Positions 1 to 5,719 of a stretch of 6,989 nt of DNA are shown here, piece after piece. Source of the stretch: Pseudomonadota bacterium. GTDB lineage: Bacteria; Pseudomonadota; Gammaproteobacteria; Burkholderiales; Gallionellaceae. The notes beneath the pieces were generated by a model. That model made no database searches, was not told the DNA's origin, and saw only the letters and a program-made list of their open reading frames with translations. How positions within the stretch are numbered: position 1 is the first letter of the stretch; every line of letters begins with the position of its first letter. Made by a program: the position numbers and the translations under genes. The DNA lies in NCBI GenBank assembly GCA_021847165.1, contig JAJZUH010000105.1, positions 1 to 6,989 on the forward strand, given 5' to 3'.

Positions 1-2292
1 CATTTCTTCCACGGCAAGACCGCCGACCATGGCGGCGACCTGGTGTATTTCCAGGGCCACTCCTCGCCGGGCATGTATGCACGCGCCTTCCTGGAAGGCC
101 GTCTTACCGAAGAACAGCTCTACAAGTTCCGCCAGGAAGTGGATGGCAACGGCCTGCCCTCATATCCGCACCCCTGGCTGATGCCGAACTTCTGGCAGTT
201 CCCCACGGTATCGATGGGCCTGGGCCCGCTGATGGCCATTTACCAGGCGCGCTTCATGCGCTACCTGCAACACCGCAACCTGGCACAGACCAATGGCCGC
301 AAGGTATGGGCCTTCCTCGGCGACGGCGAGACCGACGAACCGGAATCGCTGGGCGCAATCTCGATGGCCGGACGCGAAAAGCTGGACAACCTGATCTTCG
401 TCATCAACTGCAACCTGCAGCGCCTGGACGGCCCGGTGCGCGGGAACGGCAAGATCATCCAGGAACTGGAAGGCGTGTTCCGCGGCGCCGGCTGGAACGT
501 CATCAAAGTCATCTGGGGCCGCTGGTGGGATCGCCTGCTGGCCAAGGACAAGAGCGGCTTGCTGCTGAAGCGCATGGAAGAAGTGGTCGACGGCGAGTAC
601 CAGACCTACAAGTCCAAGGACGGCGCATATGTACGCCAGCACTTCTTCGGCAAGTACCCGGAGCTGCTGGAACTGGTCGCCGACATGTCGGATGACGAGA
701 TCTGGCACCTGAATCGCGGCGGTCACGACCCGTTCAAGATGTTCGCGGCCTATGCCGCTGCCAGCAAGCACACCGGCCAGCCCACCGTGATCCTCGCCAA
801 GACGGTCAAGGGTTACGGCATGGGAGAAGCCGGCGAAGGACAGAATCCGACGCACCAGCAAAAGAAGATAGGCGAAGACGCGTTGCGCAAATTCCGCGAC
901 CGTTTCAACATCCCCGTGAGCGACGAACAGTTGCCCAAGCTGCCGTTCGTGCGCCTTGCCGAAGACAGCCAGGAGATGAAATACCTGCGCCAGCGCTGCG
1001 AAGCGATGGGCACCCTGCCGGCACGGAAACCGGTCAGCAAGACATTGCCCATCCCCGACCTGCCTGCGTTCGAAGCCTTGCTGAAGGACAGCGAAGGCCG
1101 CGAGTTCTCCACCACCATGGCGTTCGTGCGCCTGCTCGGCGTGCTGGTGAAGGACAAGAACATCGGCAAGAAGATCGTGCCCATCGTGCCCGACGAATCG
1201 CGCACCTTCGGCATGGAAGGCATGTTCCGCCAGCTCGGCATCTTCTCCCAGGTGGGGCAGCTGTACACGCCGCAGGACGCCGACCAGCTCATGTTCTACA
1301 AGGAATCCGAAGCCGGCCAGATCCTGCAGGAGGGCATCAACGAAGCCGGCGGCATGGCCGACTGGATCGCCGCCGCGACGGCTTACGCCAACCATGACGT
1401 GGCGATGATCCCGTTCTACATCTATTACTCCATGTTCGGGTTCCAGCGCATCGGCGACCTGGCCTGGGCAGCGGGCGACATGCGCGCGCGCGGCTTCCTC
1501 GTCGGCGGCACCGCCGGACGCACCACGCTGAACGGCGAAGGCCTGCAGCACCAGGACGGCCACAGCCACCTGCAAGCCGCCATGATCCCGAACTGCGTCA
1601 GCTACGATCCGACCTTCGCCTACGAACTGGCGGTGATCGTGCATGACGGCATGCGCCGCATGTACCAGAACCAGGAAGACGTGTTCTATTACCTCACTGT
1701 GATGAACGAGAATTACGCGCATCCGGCCATGCCGAAGGGCGCCGAGGAAGGCATCATCAAGGGCATGTACCGCTTCAGTGCAGGCAAGGCCAAGGCGAAA
1801 GCCAAGGTACAACTGCTGGGCAGCGGCACCATCCTGCGCGAGGTGATCGCCGCCGCCGAACTGCTGGAGAAGGATTTCGGCGTCGCCGCCGACGTCTGGA
1901 GCGTGACCAGCTTCAACGAGCTGCGCCGCGAAGGTATCGACTGCGAACGCTGGAACACGCTGCATCCGGAGGCCAAGGCTCGCGTCAGCTACGTCGAGCA
2001 GTGCCTGGACGCTGCCGTGCCGGTGGTCGCCGCGACCGACTACATCCGTTCTTACGCCGACCAGATTCGTCCCTTCGTCAAAGCGCGCTACCGGACGCTG
2101 GGCACCGACGGATTCGGCCGTTCCGATACACGCAAGAAACTGCGCCACTTCTTCGAGGTCGACCGCTTCTACGTTGCCGTCGCCGCATTGAAGGCGCTGG
2201 CGGACGAAGGCACGCTGCCGGCAAGCGAGGTGAGCAAGGCGATCAAGTTGTACAAGATCAATCCCGACAAACCGAACCCGACGACGGTTTAA
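1..2292 (+). CDS. aceE: Pyruvate dehydrogenase E1 component, homodimeric type (5' end missing)
   Basis: Thiamine-diphosphate enzyme that decarboxylates pyruvate and passes the acetyl group to the lipoyl arm of E2 in the cytoplasmic pyruvate dehydrogenase complex. The reading frame is open from base 1, giving 763 residues before TAA. Comparison with E. coli AceE (887 residues) suggests about 122 residues are missing, so a GTG at 43 is internal and not the start. Visible landmarks, with E. coli numbering from memory: the YFQGH motif at 46-60 (His142), the ThDP/Mg motif GDGETDEPES at 319-348 (Asp230), INCNLQRLDGP at 403-435 (Asn260), the mobile active-site loop with THQ at 850-858 (His407), the QEGINE segment at 1327-1344 holding the conserved catalytic glutamate, and LQHQDGHSH at 1543-1569 (His640). 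The C-terminal part keeps GTDGFGRSD. No catalytic residue appears lost. A short Lys-Ala tract (KAKAKAK) near 1783-1803 lies where E. coli has an unrelated loop. aceF follows after 15 bases, so the two are almost certainly cotranscribed. Confidence 0.97.
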   Translation, partial: HFFHGKTADHGGDLVYFQGHSSPGMYARAFLEGRLTEEQLYKFRQEVDGNGLPSYPHPWLMPNFWQFPTVSMGLGPLMAIYQARFMRYLQHRNLAQTNGRKVWAFLGDGETDEPESLGAISMAGREKLDNLIFVINCNLQRLDGPVRGNGKIIQELEGVFRGAGWNVIKVIWGRWWDRLLAKDKSGLLLKRMEEVVDGEYQTYKSKDGAYVRQHFFGKYPELLELVADMSDDEIWHLNRGGHDPFKMFAAYAAASKHTGQPTVILAKTVKGYGMGEAGEGQNPTHQQKKIGEDALRKFRDRFNIPVSDEQLPKLPFVRLAEDSQEMKYLRQRCEAMGTLPARKPVSKTLPIPDLPAFEALLKDSEGREFSTTMAFVRLLGVLVKDKNIGKKIVPIVPDESRTFGMEGMFRQLGIFSQVGQLYTPQDADQLMFYKESEAGQILQEGINEAGGMADWIAAATAYANHDVAMIPFYIYYSMFGFQRIGDLAWAAGDMRARGFLVGGTAGRTTLNGEGLQHQDGHSHLQAAMIPNCVSYDPTFAYELAVIVHDGMRRMYQNQEDVFYYLTVMNENYAHPAMPKGAEEGIIKGMYRFSAGKAKAKAKVQLLGSGTILREVIAAAELLEKDFGVAADVWSVTSFNELRREGIDCERWNTLHPEAKARVSYVEQCLDAAVPVVAATDYIRSYADQIRPFVKARYRTLGTDGFGRSDTRKKLRHFFEVDRFYVAVAALKALADEGTLPASEVSKAIKLYKINPDKPNPTTV

Positions 2293-2295
2293 GCC

Positions 2296-2301
2296 GAGGA
2301 G
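2296..2301 (+). promoter_or_regulatory. Shine-Dalgarno sequence of aceF
   Basis: GAGGAG lies six bases upstream of the GTG at 2308. It is the only strong ribosome binding site at any gene junction in this window, and it fixes the GTG as the aceF start. The encoded N-terminus ([13 protein letters not shown]) begins right at the first strand of the lipoyl domain, as expected. Confidence 0.85.
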
Positions 2302-2307
2302 ACCAGC

Positions 2308-3594
2308 GTGGCAGAAATCAAACAAGTATTGGTGCCGGACATCGGCAATTTCAAAGGGGTTGCGGTCATCGAAGTGGCGGTGAAAGCCGGCGACAAGGTA
2401 TCCGCCGAGCAGGCGCTGATCACGGTGGAGACCGACAAGGCGACCATGGACGTGCCCGCGCCGTTCGACGGCGTGGTCAAGGAAGTGAAGGTGAAGGTCG
2501 GCGACAAGGTATCCGAAGGCGACCTGATCGTCCTGATGCAGAGCAGCGGCGCACAAGCTGCCGCCCCGGCGGCGGCACCTGCACCACAGGCTGCAGCACC
2601 GGTCGCCGCCGCACCTGCACCCGCGCCAAGTCCTGTGGCGGCTGCCGCCCCGGCGGCGCCGGCCGCGACTGTCGCACCATCCGGCGGCAAGGCCCACGCC
2701 AGCCCGTCCATCCGCCGCTTCGCGCGCGAACTGGGCGTGAACCTGGCGCAAGTCGGCGGCAGCGGCGAAAAAGGCCGCATCACCAAGGACGACGTGCAGA
2801 ACTTCGTCAAGAAATCGCTGGCCGGCGGCGGTGCCGGCACGGGGGGCGGCGCACTGCCCGGCCTGCTGCCGTGGCCGGAAGTGGATTTCGCCAAGTTCGG
2901 CGCGGTGGAAAGCAAACCGCTGTCGCGCATCAAGAAACTGTCCGGCGCCAACCTGCACCGCAACTGGGTGATGATCCCGCACGTGACGCAGTTCGAGGAA
3001 GCCGACATCAGCGAGATGGAAGCCTTCCGCAAGGAACTGGGTGCCGAATACGCCAAGCAGAACATCAAGATCACCCCGCTCGCCTTCATGCTCAAGGCCT
3101 GCGCCATCACGCTGAAGCACTTCCCCGATTTCTGCGCGTCGCTGGATGCCGCCGGCGAGAACCTCATCGTGAAGAAATACATCCACATCGGCGTTGCCGT
3201 GGATACGCCGGACGGCTTGATGGTGCCGGTGATCCGCGACGTGGACCAGAAAGGCATCGTGCAGTTGGCCAAGGAACTGGGCGAAGTCTCTGCGCGCGCG
3301 CGCGAGAAGAAGATCACCGCGGCCGACATGCAGGGCGGCTGCTTCACCATTTCCAGCCTGGGCGGCATCGGCGGCACTTCTTTCACGCCGATCATCAATG
3401 CGCCGGAAGTCGCCATCCTCGGCGTGTCGCGCTCCAGCATGAAACCGGTGTGGAAGGACGGAGAGTTCGTGCCGCGCCTGATGCTGCCGCTGTCGCTGTC
3501 CTATGACCACCGCGTGATCGACGGCGCCGCGGGCGCGCGCTTCACCACCTACCTCGCCCATGTGCTATCGGACATGCGGCGGCTGGCACTGTAA
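2308..3594 (+). CDS. aceF: Dihydrolipoamide acetyltransferase, E2 of pyruvate dehydrogenase (single lipoyl domain)
   Basis: Core enzyme of the pyruvate dehydrogenase complex; it transfers acetyl from lipoyl-lysine to CoA. The 428 residues comprise an N-terminal lipoyl domain (about 2-78) with the lipoylation site in [10 protein letters not shown] (Lys44), an Ala/Pro-rich flexible linker (about 81-128), a peripheral-subunit-binding domain (about 130-171, [14 protein letters not shown] to the GRITKDDV motif), a short Gly-rich linker (172-183), and the catalytic acetyltransferase domain (about 195-428). The catalytic signature [10 protein letters not shown] is at 398-407, with His401 and Asp405, and [11 protein letters not shown] at 346-356 is the conserved segment before it. 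E. coli AceF has three lipoyl domains and about 630 residues; this one has one, a common variant in other bacteria. GTG start with a good ribosome binding site. The E3 gene, often next in such operons, is absent here; nadD starts three bases after the stop. E2 of a branched-chain or 2-oxoglutarate complex is less likely because of the adjacent AceE. Confidence 0.96.
   Translation: MAEIKQVLVPDIGNFKGVAVIEVAVKAGDKVSAEQALITVETDKATMDVPAPFDGVVKEVKVKVGDKVSEGDLIVLMQSSGAQAAAPAAAPAPQAAAPVAAAPAPAPSPVAAAAPAAPAATVAPSGGKAHASPSIRRFARELGVNLAQVGGSGEKGRITKDDVQNFVKKSLAGGGAGTGGGALPGLLPWPEVDFAKFGAVESKPLSRIKKLSGANLHRNWVMIPHVTQFEEADISEMEAFRKELGAEYAKQNIKITPLAFMLKACAITLKHFPDFCASLDAAGENLIVKKYIHIGVAVDTPDGLMVPVIRDVDQKGIVQLAKELGEVSARAREKKITAADMQGGCFTISSLGGIGGTSFTPIINAPEVAILGVSRSSMKPVWKDGEFVPRLMLPLSLSYDHRVIDGAAGARFTTYLAHVLSDMRRLAL
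2557..2658 (+). repeat. Ala/Pro linker of aceF with an exact 18-bp direct repeat
   Basis: The segment gctgccgccccggcggcg occurs at 2557-2574 and again, identically, at 2641-2658. The copies are 84 bases apart, exactly 28 codons, so both encode the same residues in the same frame. A second short repeat, gcacctgcacc, is at 2575-2585 and 2611-2621. The region encodes the flexible arm between lipoyl and subunit-binding domains, where composition matters more than exact sequence. Confidence 0.85.
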
Positions 3595-3597
3595 CCG

Positions 3598-4263
3598 GTG
3601 AGCACGGCTCCGATCGGCATCCTCGGCGGCACGTTCGATCCCATCCACCATGGGCATCTGCGTATCGCCCAGGAAGCACTCGAGCAGTGCGGCCTGGCGC
3701 AGGTGCGTTTCGTCCCCTGCGGCACGCCGCCGCACCGGGCCGCCCCGCAGGCAGAGGCGAAATCGCGCTGGGAGATGGTGCGCCTGGCCCTGAACGGCCA
3801 TCCCGACTTCCTCGTCGACGTGCATGAAGTGTTCCGCACCGATCCCTGCTACACCGTGGATACTCTCGCCGCATTGCGTGCCGAGCTCGGCGAGCAGCAA
3901 CCGCTGTGCCTCATCCTCGGCGGCGACGCCTTCCTGCAGTTGCACACCTGGCACGAATGGAAGCGCCTGTTCGAACTGGCGCACATCGTGGTGCTGCAAC
4001 GCGCCGGCGGCCCCCCGCTGGGCAACGCGATGAACTCGACGGATAGCGCGCTGCAGGCCGAATATCGCGCCCGCCTGGCGCCCGGTGCCGGCGCCCTGCA
4101 CGAAACACCGCACGGCGCGATCTTCGTCGCCGACATGCCCGCCCTGGAGATATCCTCCACCGACATTCGCCGCCGTTGCGCGGAAGGCAAGAATGTCCGC
4201 TACCTCGTGCCCGATGCCGTGGTCAATTACATCAACACTCACCAACTGTATCGTACATGCTAA
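3598..4263 (+). CDS. nadD: Nicotinate-nucleotide adenylyltransferase
   Basis: Joins nicotinate mononucleotide and ATP to give deamido-NAD and pyrophosphate, the penultimate step of NAD synthesis by the nicotinate route. The protein has 221 residues, close to E. coli NadD (213). It opens with the nucleotidyltransferase signature GGTFDPIHHGH (residues 10-20), in which HHGH is the (H/T)xGH ATP-binding motif, and carries the second signature ISSTDIRRR at 185-193. LILGGDAFLQLHTWHEW in the middle matches the family's conserved (L)GxDxxxxxxxW region. The GTG start follows from the in-frame aceF stop at 3592-3594, with one codon between, and from the first beta strand (IGILGG) beginning at residue 6. 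There is no evident ribosome binding site, so translation probably depends on ribosomes finishing aceF. It overlaps rsfS by seven bases. Confidence 0.96.
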   Translation: MSTAPIGILGGTFDPIHHGHLRIAQEALEQCGLAQVRFVPCGTPPHRAAPQAEAKSRWEMVRLALNGHPDFLVDVHEVFRTDPCYTVDTLAALRAELGEQQPLCLILGGDAFLQLHTWHEWKRLFELAHIVVLQRAGGPPLGNAMNSTDSALQAEYRARLAPGAGALHETPHGAIFVADMPALEISSTDIRRRCAEGKNVRYLVPDAVVNYINTHQLYRTC

Positions 4264-4610
4264 GCACAGAAGAAAAGACCCAGGCCATCGTCGCCGCCCT
4301 GGAAGACGTCAAGGCGCTCGACATCGAAGTCATCGACACCAGCAAGCTGAGCCCCCTGTTTGAACGCATGATCGTTGCCAGCGCCCAATCCACGCGCCAG
4401 ACCAAGGCGCTGGCGGACAACGTCGAGAAGAAGCTCAAGGAACTGAACGAAGACCCGCTCAGCGTCGAAGGCCAGCAAAGCGGCGAATGGATACTGGTCG
4501 ACTTCGGCGAGGTGCTGGTGCATATCATGCAGCCGCCGGTGCGCGCCTATTACAACCTTGAAGAATTGTGGGGCGCGCACCCCAAGGTGCGCGCGCACGC
4601 AGCAAAATGA
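4257..4610 (+). CDS. rsfS: Ribosomal silencing factor RsfS (Iojap/YbeB family)
   Basis: Small cytoplasmic protein that binds ribosomal protein L14 on the 50S subunit and blocks joining with 30S, lowering translation in starvation or stationary phase (known for the family). The 117 residues carry the family's conserved stretches: [16 protein letters not shown] (41-56), [17 protein letters not shown] (75-91) and [10 protein letters not shown] (96-105). E. coli RsfS has 105 residues; the difference lies at the ends, including a basic tail ([10 protein letters not shown]). I chose the ATG at 4257 because the preceding 27 in-frame codons translate to a Cys/Arg-rich segment unlike the family and lie inside nadD. 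The start overlaps the nadD stop in ATGCTAA, and the end overlaps the rlmH start in ATGA. No ribosome binding site is visible, consistent with coupling. The nadD-rsfS pairing is widespread in bacteria. Confidence 0.95.
   Translation: MLSTEEKTQAIVAALEDVKALDIEVIDTSKLSPLFERMIVASAQSTRQTKALADNVEKKLKELNEDPLSVEGQQSGEWILVDFGEVLVHIMQPPVRAYYNLEELWGAHPKVRAHAAK
4573..4598 (+). other. GC-rich hairpin overlapping a 12-bp palindrome, upstream of rlmH
   Basis: Bases 4573-4581 (gcgcgcacc) pair perfectly with 4586-4594 (ggtgcgcgc) around a four-base loop CCAA, giving a nine-bp stem with one A-T pair. The right arm also belongs to a perfect 12-bp palindrome, gtgcgcgcgcac at 4587-4598, so two foldings compete. 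The structure lies in the last codons of rsfS and ends 12 bases before the rlmH ATG at 4607. The only Shine-Dalgarno-like stretch nearby (AAGGTG, 4584-4589) is partly in the stem and 17 bases from the ATG. There is no following T-run, so it is not an intrinsic terminator. Confidence 0.7.
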
Positions 4611-5077
4611 AACTGCTGATCCTCGCGGTGGGCAACAAGATGCCCAGCTGGATCACCGAGGGTTTCAACGAATATGCCAAGCGCATGCCGCGCGAGGCAA
4701 AGATCGAACTGATCGAGATCAAGCCGGAGCCGCGCACCAGCGGCAAGACCGCCACCCAGATCATGGAAGCCGAAGCGCAGCGCATCAAGTCCGCCCTGCC
4801 CGCTTCCGCACTGTGCATTGCGCTCGACGAACGCGGTGCCACCCCCACCACCAGGCAACTCGCCCGGCAGATGCAGGACTGGATGCGGCATGGCCGCGAT
4901 GTCGCCTTCATCATCGGCGGCGCGGACGGCCTGCACGAATCGATCAAGCAGGCCGCACAAGAATTGCTGGCGCTTTCGGCCTTCACCCTGCCGCACGGCA
5001 TGGTGCGCGTGCTGCTGGCCGAACAGCTTTATCGGGCGCACAGCCTGATGCACAATCACCCCTATCACAGGGAATAA
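4607..5077 (+). CDS. rlmH: 23S rRNA pseudouridine(1915) N3-methyltransferase
   Basis: SPOUT-class methyltransferase that uses S-adenosylmethionine to methylate pseudouridine 1915 in helix 69 of 23S rRNA, acting on assembled 70S ribosomes. The 156 residues match E. coli RlmH (155) end to end: [15 protein letters not shown] at the N-terminus, the ALDERG segment (72-77), the SAM-binding glycine loop FIIGGADG (101-108), [19 protein letters not shown] (126-144) and the conserved C-terminus NHPYHRE (150-156). The ATG at 4607 overlaps the rsfS stop as ATGA; a possible start 39 bases upstream would add 13 basic residues absent from the family. No ribosome binding site is visible, and a strong hairpin lies just upstream, so translation is probably coupled to rsfS. 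The function acts on the same ribosomal subunit as RsfS. Confidence 0.97.
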   Translation: MKLLILAVGNKMPSWITEGFNEYAKRMPREAKIELIEIKPEPRTSGKTATQIMEAEAQRIKSALPASALCIALDERGATPTTRQLARQMQDWMRHGRDVAFIIGGADGLHESIKQAAQELLALSAFTLPHGMVRVLLAEQLYRAHSLMHNHPYHRE

Positions 5078-5101
5078 TCCGGAACCGCCCGTCTTGCCGT
5101 C

Positions 5102-5719
5102 ATGATCAGCCACCCGCACATCTACCTCGCCTCGCAAAGCCCGCGCCGCCGCGAACTGCTCAAGCAGATCGGCGTGCACTATGAGGTGCTGCTGTTGCGC
5201 GACGATCCGCGCCGTTTCGTACAGGTGGACGAAACACCCCACGACGGGGAGTCTCCGGTGGATTATGTGCAGCGCATCTGCCTCGACAAGGCGCGCGCCG
5301 GATGGGAGACGCTGTCCATGCGCAACCTGCCGCAGCGTCCGGTGCTGGCGGCAGATACCACCGTCACGCTGGGAGGCAGGATCATCGGCAAGCCGGACAA
5401 CAACGAGCATGCCGCCGAAATACTGCGCCTGCTGTCCGGATCGCAGCATCAGGTGCTGACTGCCGTTGCCATGGCCTTCGAAGATCGCCTGGAAATGCGC
5501 CTGTCGACCACCACCATCACTTTCGACACTCTGAGCGAAGAGCGCATCCACCATTACCTGCTCACCGGCGAGGCGCACGACAAGGCCGGAGCCTATGGCA
5601 TCCAGGGACATGCCGGCGCCTTCGTGAAGCACATCGACGGCAGCTATACCGGCGTGATGGGACTGCCGCTGTTCGAGACGGTAGAATTGCTGAAACTATT
5701 CGGATATCCCGCACCATGA
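5102..5719 (+). CDS. maf: Maf-family nucleotide pyrophosphatase, YhdE type (dTTP/UTP)
   Basis: Hydrolyses nucleoside triphosphates to monophosphate and pyrophosphate. E. coli YhdE prefers dTTP and UTP and some modified pyrimidine nucleotides; Maf proteins have also been linked to septum inhibition. The 205 residues show the Maf signature SQSPRRRELL (11-20), the catalytic AADT segment (Asp85), the conserved GKP (97-99) and LSGSQHQVLTAVA (111-123). The stretch DKAGAYGIQG (160-169) followed by GSYTGVMGLPLFET fits YhdE, not the YceF (7-methyl-GTP) branch. A stretch at about 31-48 (LLLRDDPRRFVQVDETPH) is longer than in E. coli YhdE. The gene starts 24 bases after rlmH in the same frame, with no start or stop codon between, so ATG 5102 is the first possible start; no Shine-Dalgarno is evident. 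Its stop overlaps the rng start as ATGA. Confidence 0.93.
   Translation: MISHPHIYLASQSPRRRELLKQIGVHYEVLLLRDDPRRFVQVDETPHDGESPVDYVQRICLDKARAGWETLSMRNLPQRPVLAADTTVTLGGRIIGKPDNNEHAAEILRLLSGSQHQVLTAVAMAFEDRLEMRLSTTTITFDTLSEERIHHYLLTGEAHDKAGAYGIQGHAGAFVKHIDGSYTGVMGLPLFETVELLKLFGYPAP

Noticed and set aside
3290..3305. Alternating GC tract (about tgcgcgcgcgcgcg) in aceF, a possible Z-DNA site.
   Set aside because: It encodes the Ala-Arg-Ala-Arg segment of the catalytic domain; short CG runs are expected by chance at this base composition.
2001..3506. A 501-codon plus-strand frame across the aceE/aceF junction.
   Set aside because: It overlaps the well-supported aceE and aceF frames and translates to an Arg/Gly-rich sequence with no family resemblance, as expected from a shifted frame in GC-rich coding DNA.
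160..3561. A 1133-codon open frame on the minus strand covering aceE and aceF, which could be taken for a giant antisense gene.
   Set aside because: It is codon-aligned with the sense genes, so it stays open as long as they lack TTA, CTA and TCA codons, which are rare in GC-rich genomes. It ends exactly at a sense TCA codon (160-162) and is bounded on the other side by a sense CTA (3565-3567). Its translation is a His/Arg/Ala/Asp-rich complement of conserved enzymes, with no recognisable domain.
4176..4256. Longer rsfS form starting at the upstream ATG 4176.
   Set aside because: The extra 27 residues are a frame-shifted reading of the conserved nadD C-terminus and do not resemble RsfS; the ATG at 4257 gives a family-length protein.
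5078..5101. The 24-base gap between rlmH and maf as a promoter or terminator.
   Set aside because: It is too short for a -35/-10 promoter pair with leader, and shows no hairpin followed by a T-run.
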